Shown here one piece after another: positions 1 through 6,441 of a stretch of DNA of 8,988 nt. The DNA lies in NCBI GenBank assembly GCA_023257915.1, contig JALRBB010000521.1, forward strand, positions 1 through 8,988. The letters run 5' to 3'. The position numbers and the translations under genes were made by a program. The number at the start of each line of letters is the position of its first letter. The stretch's first letter is position 1. Origin of the DNA: Quisquiliibacterium sp. GTDB taxonomy: Bacteria > Pseudomonadota > Gammaproteobacteria > Burkholderiales > Burkholderiaceae_E. The notes beneath the pieces are model-generated. The model worked only from the letters and a program-made list of their open reading frames with translations. It did not search any database and was not told where the DNA came from.

Positions 1-1
1 A

Positions 2-901
2 GGCATTCATTCCCCCGAGCAGGTCGCGGGCTGGAAGGGTGTGGTCGATGCGGTTCACGCGAAAGGCGGACGGGTGTTCCTGCAGCTCTGGCATGTCGGC
101 CGGATCTCGCATCGTTCGCACCAGCCCGGAGGCGGATTGCCGATCGCGCCGTCAGCGGTGGCCCCGGCGGGTCAGGTGCTGACCGCCGACTTTCAGCGTG
201 CGCCGTTCGAGACGCCGCGCGCCATCGAGACCGGCGAGATTCCTGCAATCATCGAAGGCTATGCACAGGCGGCGCGCAACGCGATGCAGGCCGGCTTTGA
301 CGGTGTCGAGATTCATTCGGCCAACGGATACCTGCTGGAGCAGTTCATGCAGAGCCGAACCAACCAGCGGACCGACCAGTATGGTGGCTCGATCGAAAAC
401 CGTGTCCGGCTGCCGCTAGAAGTAACGCGCGCGGTTGTGGACGTCTGGGGTGCGGATCGGGTCGGCATTCGCCTCACGCCGTTCGGCATCGCCAACGACA
501 GCGGTGAGCCAGATCCGATGCCCTTGTACAGCCACATCATCGGTGAACTCGACAAGATGAATCTGGCCTATCTGCACCTGATCGAACCGCGTGCCAGCGG
601 CGCCGGCCAGCGTGAAGTCGACCATCAGGGAGTGCCTTCGGCGATCGAATTGTTCCGCCCGCTTTGGCGCAGCGTGATGATCGGCGCTGGCAATTTCCTG
701 GGCGACAGCGCGGCGAAGGCGGTATCGGATGGACATGCGGATGCCATCGCATTCGGGCGTTACTTCATCAGCAACCCGGACCTGCCCGAGCGCATTCGTA
801 CCGGTTCCGCGCTAACCCCGTATAACCGGGCAACCTTCTACGGCGGCGGACCAGAGGGCTACATCGACTATCCGACCATGGGGCAGGCCTCGGCAGCTTG
901 A
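2..901 (+). CDS. Old yellow enzyme family NADH:flavin oxidoreductase (ene-reductase), 5' truncated
   Basis: FMN-dependent ene-reductase of the N-ethylmaleimide-reductase type, reducing activated C=C bonds with NAD(P)H in the cytoplasm. The frame is open from the window edge and 299 residues are visible. Family members have about 360-370, so some 65-70 N-terminal residues lie upstream. In visible numbering, the FMN-contacting strand QLWHVGRISH begins at residue 28. The substrate-binding pair His/Asn is in HSAN at residue 105, followed by the family signature EQFMQSRTNQRTDQYGGS. The FMN-phosphate region has GAGNF and FGRYF (Arg253). The ending TFYGGGPEGYIDYP is typical of the NemA branch. A strong hairpin starts 12 bases after the stop, so this gene probably ends its own transcript. 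It may feed the neighbouring catabolic genes, but that is inference. Family assignment is secure; the substrate is unknown. Confidence 0.95.
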   Translation, partial: GIHSPEQVAGWKGVVDAVHAKGGRVFLQLWHVGRISHRSHQPGGGLPIAPSAVAPAGQVLTADFQRAPFETPRAIETGEIPAIIEGYAQAARNAMQAGFDGVEIHSANGYLLEQFMQSRTNQRTDQYGGSIENRVRLPLEVTRAVVDVWGADRVGIRLTPFGIANDSGEPDPMPLYSHIIGELDKMNLAYLHLIEPRASGAGQREVDHQGVPSAIELFRPLWRSVMIGAGNFLGDSAAKAVSDGHADAIAFGRYFISNPDLPERIRTGSALTPYNRATFYGGGPEGYIDYPTMGQASAA

Positions 902-913
902 GCGGGGGCGGTT

Positions 914-954
914 TCGACCGGGGAGCCATCGAAGCAGATCGGTTTCCCGGTCGA
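914..954 (+). terminator. Stable hairpin downstream of the ene-reductase gene
   Basis: Bases 914-927 pair with 941-954 in a 14-pair stem: 12 Watson-Crick pairs, including 9 consecutive pairs (TCGACCGGG with CCCGGTCGA), plus 2 G-U pairs. The loop is 13 bases. It lies 12 bases after the stop codon. No T-run follows on either strand, so it is not a canonical intrinsic terminator. It may be an mRNA-stabilising or Rho-assisted end, or part of an operator. The rest of the 902-1054 gap holds one more small dyad and a ribosome site. I found no convincing -35/-10 pair; the best is TTGTGG at 987 with TTAGTC at 1011, which is weak. Confidence 0.45.
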
Positions 955-971
955 TGGAAATCGGAATTCCT

Positions 972-986
972 GACCGGTTTACGGTC
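972..986. repeat. Small inverted repeat upstream of the lipoprotein operon
   Basis: GACCG (972-976) and CGGTC (982-986) form a perfect 5-base dyad around a 5-base spacer, about 70 bases before the lipoprotein start codon. The same GACCGG/CCGGTC word occurs in the preceding hairpin at 916-921 and 947-952. The element could be a protein-binding site for the downstream operon or a minor terminator stem followed by TTGT. Only the repeat itself is seen; its role is inferred. Confidence 0.3.
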
Positions 987-1042
987 TTGTGGTCCATGGC
1001 CTGCGAATGGTTAGTCTGTGCCAAGATCCGGCAACATCACCC

Positions 1043-1048
1043 AGGAGG
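1043..1048 (+). promoter_or_regulatory. Consensus ribosome binding site fixing the lipoprotein start
   Basis: A perfect AGGAGG lies six bases before the ATG at 1055. This decides against the upstream in-frame start at 989, which would put 22 non-signal-like residues ahead of a clear lipoprotein signal peptide. Confidence 0.85.
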
Positions 1049-1054
1049 CTTGTC

Positions 1055-2392
1055 ATGCAAATGTATAAATCCGCCCTGATTGGCTTGGTTGCTGTTGTTC
1101 TGGCGGCTTGCGGAAGCGATGGAGGCGAGGTCGATCGTGGTGGGCTGGTCGAAAAATTTGAACCGGCCCCACTGGCCAAGCTCAGCAGCGCTCAAATTGA
1201 TGGGGCGACGGCTGCAAGCGGCCTGCAGGCGATCTCCGGGCTGGCGCGTTGCGATGTCGAATTCATCCCGATCGAGTACTACACCCTCGGTGCGCGCGGC
1301 GAATCCCGTCTCGATGCGCACACTCCAGTCAGTGCGTCCGGGGTGCTTCTGTTGCCCGCTGGCGCTTGCGCAGGGCAGGCGTATACCTTGGTTGCTTACG
1401 CAAAGGGTACGGATGTTCAAAAGCCGCGAACTCTGGCAAACCCGCAGGATTCCGAAACTTTCCTGCTAGCGGCGATGTACGCGGCTCAGGGCTATGCGGT
1501 GGTCGCGACCGATTATCTTGGCTACGCGAAATCCAACTATCCGTTCCATCCCTATCTGCATGCGGATTCACAAGCCAGCGCCGTCATCGATTCGATTCGT
1601 GCGGCTCGGGGTGCCGCCGCTCGGCTCGGAGTAAAACTATCGGGTAAGGTCATGCTCACCGGCTACTCTCAGGGCGGCCACGCATCGATGGCGGCGCATC
1701 GCGCGGCCGAACGTGATCTTTCCAAGGAGATCAATGTTGTCGCCGGCGCACATCTGGCTGGTCCGTACAACCTGTCCGGGTCGTACAAGTACTCGGATCC
1801 GAATAATCCGATAGCCGGGGTGCAGTTTTTCGTGCCGTTCATGATCACGGCCTACCAGAAGACCTACGGAAACGTGTATGCGGATCCCACGCAGGTGTTT
1901 AATGCGCCGTACGCAAGCTACATCGAATCGCTGTTACCGAGCCCGACCCTGAACTACACGACGCTGATCACCACCGGCGCGCTTCCCACCGGTACGCCCA
2001 AGCAGGCTCAGGATGCGATGTTCAACGCGGCATATCTGACTGACGTGCGGACCAATCCGTCCAATGCGTTTTATCTGAACGCTGCCAAAAACGACCTGAT
2101 TGACTGGACGCCAAAAGCACCGACCTTGCTATGTGGTGGTGCTGGTGATCCGACGGTGCCGCCAGTCCTGCATCAAACGGTGATCAAAGCCGCCTTTGAT
2201 GCAAAAAACCTCACAAACGTCGTGTCGGTTGATGTCGACCCCTACGTGCAGCAGTTGTTCGGCATCAACGGTGCGGCACCGACGGATCCGCTGACTCCGG
2301 AATTCGCCACCTATTACGGCAGCTATCACGGAACCTACGAACCGCCGTTGTGCCATGCACAGGCTCGTGGTTTCTTTGATCGCCTGAAGTAA
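1055..2392 (+). CDS. Secreted lipoprotein, alpha/beta-hydrolase of the secretory-lipase type
   Basis: Predicted serine esterase or lipase of 445 residues anchored in the outer membrane. The N-terminus MQMYKSALIGLVAVVLAAC is a lipoprotein signal peptide with a VLAAC lipobox. Cys19 would be lipidated, and the following Gly20 (not Asp) favours Lol sorting to the outer membrane. The nucleophile elbow GYSQGGH places the catalytic serine at Ser205. The acid is probably Asp365 in GGAGDPTVP. The histidine is probably His425 in SYHGTYEP, with His434 as the alternative. The segment DYLGYAKSNYPFHPYLHADSQA before the elbow resembles the LIP family, which includes fungal CALA-type lipases. It heads the operon, 19 bases before the carrier gene, which suggests release of an importable acid or alcohol from an ester outside the cell (inference). 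The fold and location are well supported; the true substrate (glyceride, feruloyl or other ester) is not. Confidence 0.88.
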   Translation: MQMYKSALIGLVAVVLAACGSDGGEVDRGGLVEKFEPAPLAKLSSAQIDGATAASGLQAISGLARCDVEFIPIEYYTLGARGESRLDAHTPVSASGVLLLPAGACAGQAYTLVAYAKGTDVQKPRTLANPQDSETFLLAAMYAAQGYAVVATDYLGYAKSNYPFHPYLHADSQASAVIDSIRAARGAAARLGVKLSGKVMLTGYSQGGHASMAAHRAAERDLSKEINVVAGAHLAGPYNLSGSYKYSDPNNPIAGVQFFVPFMITAYQKTYGNVYADPTQVFNAPYASYIESLLPSPTLNYTTLITTGALPTGTPKQAQDAMFNAAYLTDVRTNPSNAFYLNAAKNDLIDWTPKAPTLLCGGAGDPTVPPVLHQTVIKAAFDAKNLTNVVSVDVDPYVQQLFGINGAAPTDPLTPEFATYYGSYHGTYEPPLCHAQARGFFDRLK

Positions 2393-2411
2393 TCCCCGGG
2401 AATTCGCTGAC

Positions 2412-3575
2412 ATGACCAGCCAGGCGGTAGCTGCAATCGCCGCTGCCACCGCGCTGAATCTGCCGTTCGGCACGATCTACGCCTTCAGCGTCTTTTTGCG
2501 CCCGATGGAGGCGCTGCTTGGCATCGGGCGCACCCAGATGAGCATCGTGTTCGGCCTCGCGACGATCACGCTGACGCTGGGCATGAATCTCGCGCCCTGG
2601 CTGTACCGTCGCCTCTCGTCCTGGAATTCGGTGCTGATTGCCGGAGCGATCAGCGCGCTCGGGCTGTGGCTGGCGGCGGCGGCCACCAGCTTTACCGAGT
2701 TGCTGATCGGGTACGGCCTGATGTTCGGCATCGGAGGCGGTGTCGGATTCATTGTTGTGCAGCAGGGCGTGAACCAGACGGTGCTCAGGCGTCGGGGTCT
2801 GGCGAACGGCTATGTGATCGCGCTGTATCCGCTGGGTGCGATGATCGGTGCGCCACTCTTTGGCTGGGCGATCGGTGTCTGGGGGCTGCGGGCCACGTTG
2901 GCGGCCCTGGGCGTCACGATCCTGCTGGCAAGCTTGTTGGCCGCCAGCCTGATCAAAAAGACCGGGGTGCACACCAACAGGCTGGAGGAGGCCGAGCAGG
3001 GTGATGGCGACAGGCAATGGGGTGTCTTCCTGCGTCTGTTTGCAGTCTTTTTTCTGGCTGCTGCGGCCGGGCTCACCGTGATGAGTCAGGCTGCCGGCAT
3101 CATCCAGGCCTATGGCGGCCGAACCGCACTTGCGCTGGGCGCCACCACCTTGATCACTGCGGCGGTCGCGGCCGCCCGGATCTGCGGCGGCTGGCTGGTG
3201 GATCGTTTTCCGGTACCGGCCGTAGCCAGTGCGGCCCACCTGTGGTCACTGGCTGGCGCCTTGCTGCTGACCGCGATTCCCGGACCCTTGGTGGCGGTGC
3301 CGGCACTGGCGATGATCGGCATGGGCTACGGGCTGATTTCCGGCATGACGGCGGCGGCGATCGGCAGCTACTGGCGTGCCGATGACTTCGGTCGGGTCGC
3401 TGGTCGGATGTACATCGCCTGGTGCGTCGCGGCGGTCAGCCTGCCGGTGCTGGCTGGCTGGATCTTTGACCGTACGCAGGGATACGGGGTCACCGTGATG
3501 ATTGCCGCAGTCGGCAACGTCCTCGGGGCCTGGCTCGCACGCGGACTGCCTCGGCCTGAGGCGCGCGCAGCCTGA
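2412..3575 (+). CDS. MFS transporter, oxalate/formate-antiporter (OFA)-like
   Basis: Inner-membrane carrier of 387 residues with the expected two bundles of six helices, separated by a polar loop at about residues 182-205. The first helix carries NLPFGTIYAFSVF, typical of OFA and related monocarboxylate carriers. Residues 100-113 hold GYGLMFGIGGGVGF, and residues 126-133 hold RRRGLANG, the RRGLAxG-type motif after helix 4. GGWLVDRF (259-266) is the GxxxDR-like loop of the second half. The start at 2412 gives the usual short N-terminus. Its ribosome site is poor (GGGA about 11 bases upstream), so translation may depend on coupling to the lipoprotein gene that ends 19 bases before. The family suggests uptake or exchange of a small carboxylate, fitting the downstream 2-oxo- and 2-hydroxyacid enzymes. 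The substrate is unknown. Confidence 0.88.
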   Translation: MTSQAVAAIAAATALNLPFGTIYAFSVFLRPMEALLGIGRTQMSIVFGLATITLTLGMNLAPWLYRRLSSWNSVLIAGAISALGLWLAAAATSFTELLIGYGLMFGIGGGVGFIVVQQGVNQTVLRRRGLANGYVIALYPLGAMIGAPLFGWAIGVWGLRATLAALGVTILLASLLAASLIKKTGVHTNRLEEAEQGDGDRQWGVFLRLFAVFFLAAAAGLTVMSQAAGIIQAYGGRTALALGATTLITAAVAAARICGGWLVDRFPVPAVASAAHLWSLAGALLLTAIPGPLVAVPALAMIGMGYGLISGMTAAAIGSYWRADDFGRVAGRMYIAWCVAAVSLPVLAGWIFDRTQGYGVTVMIAAVGNVLGAWLARGLPRPEARAA

Positions 3576-3614
3576 GTCTGAGCGATCCTGAGCAAGCGAT
3601 TTTCAGGAGTGTGA

Positions 3615-4250
3615 ATGCAGGCGATCGAGGCAGTGATCTGGGATTTCGGCGGTGTGATTTCGGCAAGCCCTTTCGAGGCGTTTGCCGCGTACGAGCGCAC
3701 CCGCGGACTGCCTCATGGCTTTCTTCGTTCGGTCAATACGCACAATCCAATGAACAACGCCTGGGCCCGCCTGGAGCGCAACGAGTGCGGGCCGCGCGAG
3801 TTCGACTTGCTGTTTGCCGCCGAGAGCGCGGCGCTCGGCCATGAAGTGCGCGGCGCCGATGTGCTCGCGCTGCTCGACGGGGCGATCAGGCCCGAAATGC
3901 TCGAGGCCTTGCGCAGGATTCGTACACGGCTTAAAACCGGCTGTATCACCAACAATTTCGCCCTCGAGGCCGACGGCGCTCCGCGCGCCAGCGACAAGTC
4001 GGCGATCATGGTCTTGTTCGATCATGTGATCGAGAGCGCCAAAGCCGGCGTGCGCAAGCCCGATCCGCGCATCTACCGGATGATGACCGAGGCACTGGGC
4101 GTGCGTCCTGAGGCCTGCGTCTATCTCGATGACCTTGGCATCAACCTGAAACCCGCGCGCGAGCTTGGCATGCGTACGATCAAGGTTGGCGATCCCGCGC
4201 CGGCGCTGGTCGAACTGCAGACGATGCTGGGCTTCGCGCTGTCCGATTGA
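3615..4250 (+). CDS. HAD-superfamily hydrolase, subfamily IA (epoxide-hydrolase N-terminal/ACAD10-like)
   Basis: Cytoplasmic hydrolase of 211 residues, the normal size for a HAD subfamily IA protein. Motif I is WDFGGV with nucleophile Asp10. Motif II is the Thr112 of ITNN. Motif III is Lys148 in GVRKPDP. Motif IV is the acidic pair Asp172-Asp173 in YLDDLGIN. Residues from about 16 to 95 form the helical cap. The second motif I aspartate, normally the general acid in phosphatases, is Gly12. This DFGGV form is common in the group resembling the N-terminal domains of soluble epoxide hydrolase and ACAD10. The ATG at 3615 follows AGGAG by five bases. The gene lies 39 bases after the carrier and 33 before the NIPSNAP gene, inside the operon. 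A phosphatase or another HAD hydrolase is possible; the substrate cannot be read. Confidence 0.87.
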   Translation: MQAIEAVIWDFGGVISASPFEAFAAYERTRGLPHGFLRSVNTHNPMNNAWARLERNECGPREFDLLFAAESAALGHEVRGADVLALLDGAIRPEMLEALRRIRTRLKTGCITNNFALEADGAPRASDKSAIMVLFDHVIESAKAGVRKPDPRIYRMMTEALGVRPEACVYLDDLGINLKPARELGMRTIKVGDPAPALVELQTMLGFALSD

Positions 4251-4283
4251 TTGCACCCCGAAACCCTTTGACAAGGAAAAGCC

Positions 4284-4607
4284 ATGCTGTTCGATGTCCG
4301 CACCTACACCTGCAAGCCGGGATTCATCGCGCGCCATCTGGCGCTGTACAAGGAAAAAGGGCTCGCGCCGCAGAGTCGGATCCTGGGCGCACCCTTCGCA
4401 TTCATGACCACCGAGACCGGTGACGTGAATCAGTATGTGCACATCTGGCTGTACCAGGACGCGGCCGATCGTGAACGGCGTCGCACGGCGCTTTGGGCGG
4501 ATCCGGAGTGGCTGGCCTATGTCGCCGAAAGCGGCAAGCTCGGTGCGCTGGAAAAGCAGGAGAACCGGCTGATGAAGCCCACCGATTTCTGTATGCCAGG
4601 GCGGTGA
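4284..4607 (+). CDS. NIPSNAP family protein
   Basis: Small protein of 107 residues forming a single NIPSNAP domain, a dimeric alpha/beta ferredoxin-like fold. It begins with the typical strand MLFDVRTYTCKPG, has a middle strand QYVHIWLYQD (50-59), then the helix RRTALWADPEWLAYV (66-80), and ends soon after KQENRLMKP. The length matches bacterial single-domain members. An AAGGA ribosome site lies six bases before the ATG. The aldolase ATG follows only five bases after its stop, so the two are likely translationally coupled. The biochemical role of bacterial NIPSNAP proteins is mostly unknown. The fold is related to EthD-like proteins and antibiotic monooxygenases. Here it may assist or accompany the catabolic enzymes, but nothing in the sequence proves that. 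Confidence 0.88.
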   Translation: MLFDVRTYTCKPGFIARHLALYKEKGLAPQSRILGAPFAFMTTETGDVNQYVHIWLYQDAADRERRRTALWADPEWLAYVAESGKLGALEKQENRLMKPTDFCMPGR

Positions 4608-4612
4608 TCGCA

Positions 4613-5392
4613 ATGCGTCCGAATGCGATCAAGGCTCAGGTGCTGGCTGGCGAGGTCGTCACCGGAGCGATGGTGTTTGAATTTTTCTCGCCCGGAATGT
4701 CCACGATTCTCGCCAACGCCGGATGCCGCTACGTGTTCTACGACATGGAGCACACCGGGCTTGGGTTCGAGACGCTCAAATGGCTGTTTGCCAGTTGCCG
4801 CGGGCTTCCGATCGAGCCGATGGTCAGGGTGCCGCGCGGCGAATATGCATTTCTGGCTCGGGCGCTGGACATCGGTGCGCGCGGCGTGATGATTCCGATG
4901 GTCGAGACTGCCGAACAGGCGCGCGAGATCGTCGCCTGCTGTCGCTATCCTGGCGTCGGCCGCCGTGGTGCGGCATTCGGATTTGCGCAGGACGACTACC
5001 TGGGCGGCGATGTGGGTGACAAGATGCGGATCGCCAACGATCGCACGCTGATCGTCGCGCAGATCGAGACTGCGCTCGGCCTGGACAACGTCGAGCAGAT
5101 CGCGGCGGTGGACGGCATCGACGTACTGTGGATCGGCCACTTTGATCTGTCCAATTTCATGGGCATTCCCGGGCGTTTCGACGATCCGCGCTTCGAGGAC
5201 GCGATGCGCCGCATCGCGGATGCCGCGTGCCGGCACGGCAAGGCCGCCGGCATCATGGCCAGCAATCGCGCCTGGATTGACCGTGCCAGACAGATGAACT
5301 ACACGATGATCGCCGCAGGCACTGACATGGGGCTGTTCGGCTCTGCCCTCGGCGAACTGGTTTCGCATGCCAACGACAGTCGAGGCGCATGA
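4613..5392 (+). CDS. HpcH/HpaI-family metal-dependent pyruvate aldolase
   Basis: Class II aldolase of 259 residues that would cleave a 4-hydroxy-2-oxo acid to pyruvate (or a related 2-oxo acid) and an aldehyde. Active-site residues line up with HpaI (H45, R70, E149, D175): His47 in YDMEHTGLG, Arg72 in MVRVPRGEY, Glu152 in AQIET and Asp178 in WIGHFDLS. Glu152 and Asp178 are the expected divalent-metal ligands. The segment GARGVMIPMVETAEQA (88-103) is characteristic of the family. HpaI has GPADLS where this protein has GHFDLS, a variant that may mark a subgroup. I chose the ATG at 4613; a GTG at 4604 overlapping the upstream stop is an alternative but leaves AGGG only two bases away. The stop overlaps the next gene's ATG as ATGA. 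The family is firm; the natural substrate (sugar acid, heptenedioate or other) is open. Confidence 0.93.
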   Translation: MRPNAIKAQVLAGEVVTGAMVFEFFSPGMSTILANAGCRYVFYDMEHTGLGFETLKWLFASCRGLPIEPMVRVPRGEYAFLARALDIGARGVMIPMVETAEQAREIVACCRYPGVGRRGAAFGFAQDDYLGGDVGDKMRIANDRTLIVAQIETALGLDNVEQIAAVDGIDVLWIGHFDLSNFMGIPGRFDDPRFEDAMRRIADAACRHGKAAGIMASNRAWIDRARQMNYTMIAAGTDMGLFGSALGELVSHANDSRGA

Positions 5393-6390
5393 TGAGCAAC
5401 AGTGACAAGTTCAAGGTCGGCCTGACGCGTGATCTTCTGACGCCAGCCGGTGAGCCTTCCTTCGGGGCGGCAGCGCTCCAGGTGTTGAACGCCAATCCGG
5501 CGATCGACTGGGAGTACCTTCCCGAGTCGGTTTCGCGGATCACGCCGGACATCATGGCCCGCTACGACGGGCTGTACGTCAATTCACCGGTCGTCGATGC
5601 GAGCGCGGTCGCGCGGGACGATTGCCGGGTTCGGATCGTGGCGCGTCATGGAGTTGGCTTCGACTCGGTCGACGTCAAGGCACTTGCAGCACGTGGCATC
5701 CTCACCACCAATACACCAGTTGCGGTGCGCCGTCCGGTCGCGGTCGCTGCGCTGACCCAGATCTTCGCGCTGGCGGGCCGACTGTTTGCCAAGGACCGGA
5801 TCACCCGGCAAGACCGCTGGAACGAGCGCACCGGTCACATGGGCCTGGGCCTGACGACCCGCACGCTAGGCGTTGTCGGTGCCGGAGGCATTGGCAGGGA
5901 GTTCCTGGCGCTTGCGCGGCCGTTCGGCTGGAAGATGCTGGCTTGTGATCCGTTCGTCGACGCGGCAAGCCTCGACGCGCTCGGTGCGCAGTCAGTGTCG
6001 CTTGAACAGTTGCTGGCGCAGTCGGATTTCGTCGTGATGATGACAGTGCTCGATGCGCGCACCCGGCATCTGATCGGGCCCGCGCAGCTCGCGCTGATGA
6101 AGCCCCAGGCCTATCTGGTCAACATTGCGCGCGGTCCGGTCGTCGACGAGCTCGCACTGATCGATGCGCTGCGTACCGGCCGTATCGCGGGGGCGGCTCT
6201 TGACGTGTTCGAGCAGGAACCGGTGGCACCCGACAATCCGCTGTTGTCGATGGACAACGTGATCCTGACGCCGCATGCGCTGTGCTGGACCGACGAATGC
6301 TTCGATGCGATCGCTCGCGAGGGGCTTGGCTGCATCGTCGATTTTTCACTCGGTCGCCGGCCGGCGTCGGTGGTGCCTGCGCCAGCCTGA
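5389..6390 (+). CDS. D-isomer specific 2-hydroxyacid dehydrogenase (phosphoglycerate-dehydrogenase-like)
   Basis: Cytoplasmic NAD-dependent oxidoreductase of 333 residues interconverting a 2-oxo acid and its D-2-hydroxy acid. The central Rossmann domain has GVVGAGGIG (161-169), and Asp187 in ACDPF at the end of the second strand favours NAD over NADP. The catalytic triad is complete: Arg248 in NIARGPVVDE, Glu277 in DVFEQEP and His296 in TPHALCW. The N-terminal substrate domain contains ARHGVGFDSVD (85-95), typical of the phosphoglycerate-dehydrogenase branch. There is no C-terminal ACT regulatory domain, so a biosynthetic SerA role is unlikely. The start overlaps the aldolase stop by four bases (ATGA), indicating coupled translation and linked function. 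An ATG three bases later is also possible. It may reduce or oxidise the aldolase substrate or product (inference). Confidence 0.93.
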   Translation: MMSNSDKFKVGLTRDLLTPAGEPSFGAAALQVLNANPAIDWEYLPESVSRITPDIMARYDGLYVNSPVVDASAVARDDCRVRIVARHGVGFDSVDVKALAARGILTTNTPVAVRRPVAVAALTQIFALAGRLFAKDRITRQDRWNERTGHMGLGLTTRTLGVVGAGGIGREFLALARPFGWKMLACDPFVDAASLDALGAQSVSLEQLLAQSDFVVMMTVLDARTRHLIGPAQLALMKPQAYLVNIARGPVVDELALIDALRTGRIAGAALDVFEQEPVAPDNPLLSMDNVILTPHALCWTDECFDAIAREGLGCIVDFSLGRRPASVVPAPA

Positions 6391-6401
6391 TGGTCGCTGG
6401 T

Positions 6402-6438
6402 GCGCGGCTGCCGCTCCCTGGGTCGGCGGCTGCCGCGC
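6402..6438. terminator. GC-rich hairpin between convergent genes, likely bidirectional terminator
   Basis: Bases 6402-6414 pair with 6426-6438 in a 13-position stem with one T-T mismatch, closing an 11-base loop. Each arm contains the near-palindrome GCGGCTGCCGC (6404-6414 and 6426-6436), so two small hairpins are an alternative fold. It occupies most of the 51-base gap between the 2-hydroxyacid dehydrogenase stop and the oppositely oriented oxidase stop. There is no T-run on either strand, so termination may need Rho or rely on stem strength. Confidence 0.5.
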
Positions 6439-6441
6439 CGC

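Noticed and set aside
989..1054. Upstream ATG at 989 in frame with the lipoprotein.
   Set aside because: The perfect AGGAGG at 1043 and the signal peptide with lipobox both place the start at 1055.
2265..3239. Long - strand open frame of 324 codons opposite the MFS gene and the end of the lipoprotein gene.
   Set aside because: Its product is dominated by Arg, Gln, Gly and Asp without domains, and the opposite strand encodes a clear membrane carrier.
4493..4612. Upstream in-frame extension of the HpaI-type aldolase into the NIPSNAP gene.
   Set aside because: The extension is a shadow of the NIPSNAP coding region in another frame; the aldolase domain begins at the 4613 ATG.
3603..4613. Long - strand open frame of 336 codons opposite the HAD and NIPSNAP genes.
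   Set aside because: It is antisense to two well-recognised proteins, shows no family motif, and such open frames are common opposite GC-rich genes.
4517..5368. Open - strand frame of 283 codons opposite the HpaI-type aldolase.
   Set aside because: No recognisable motif; the + strand carries a complete aldolase active site.
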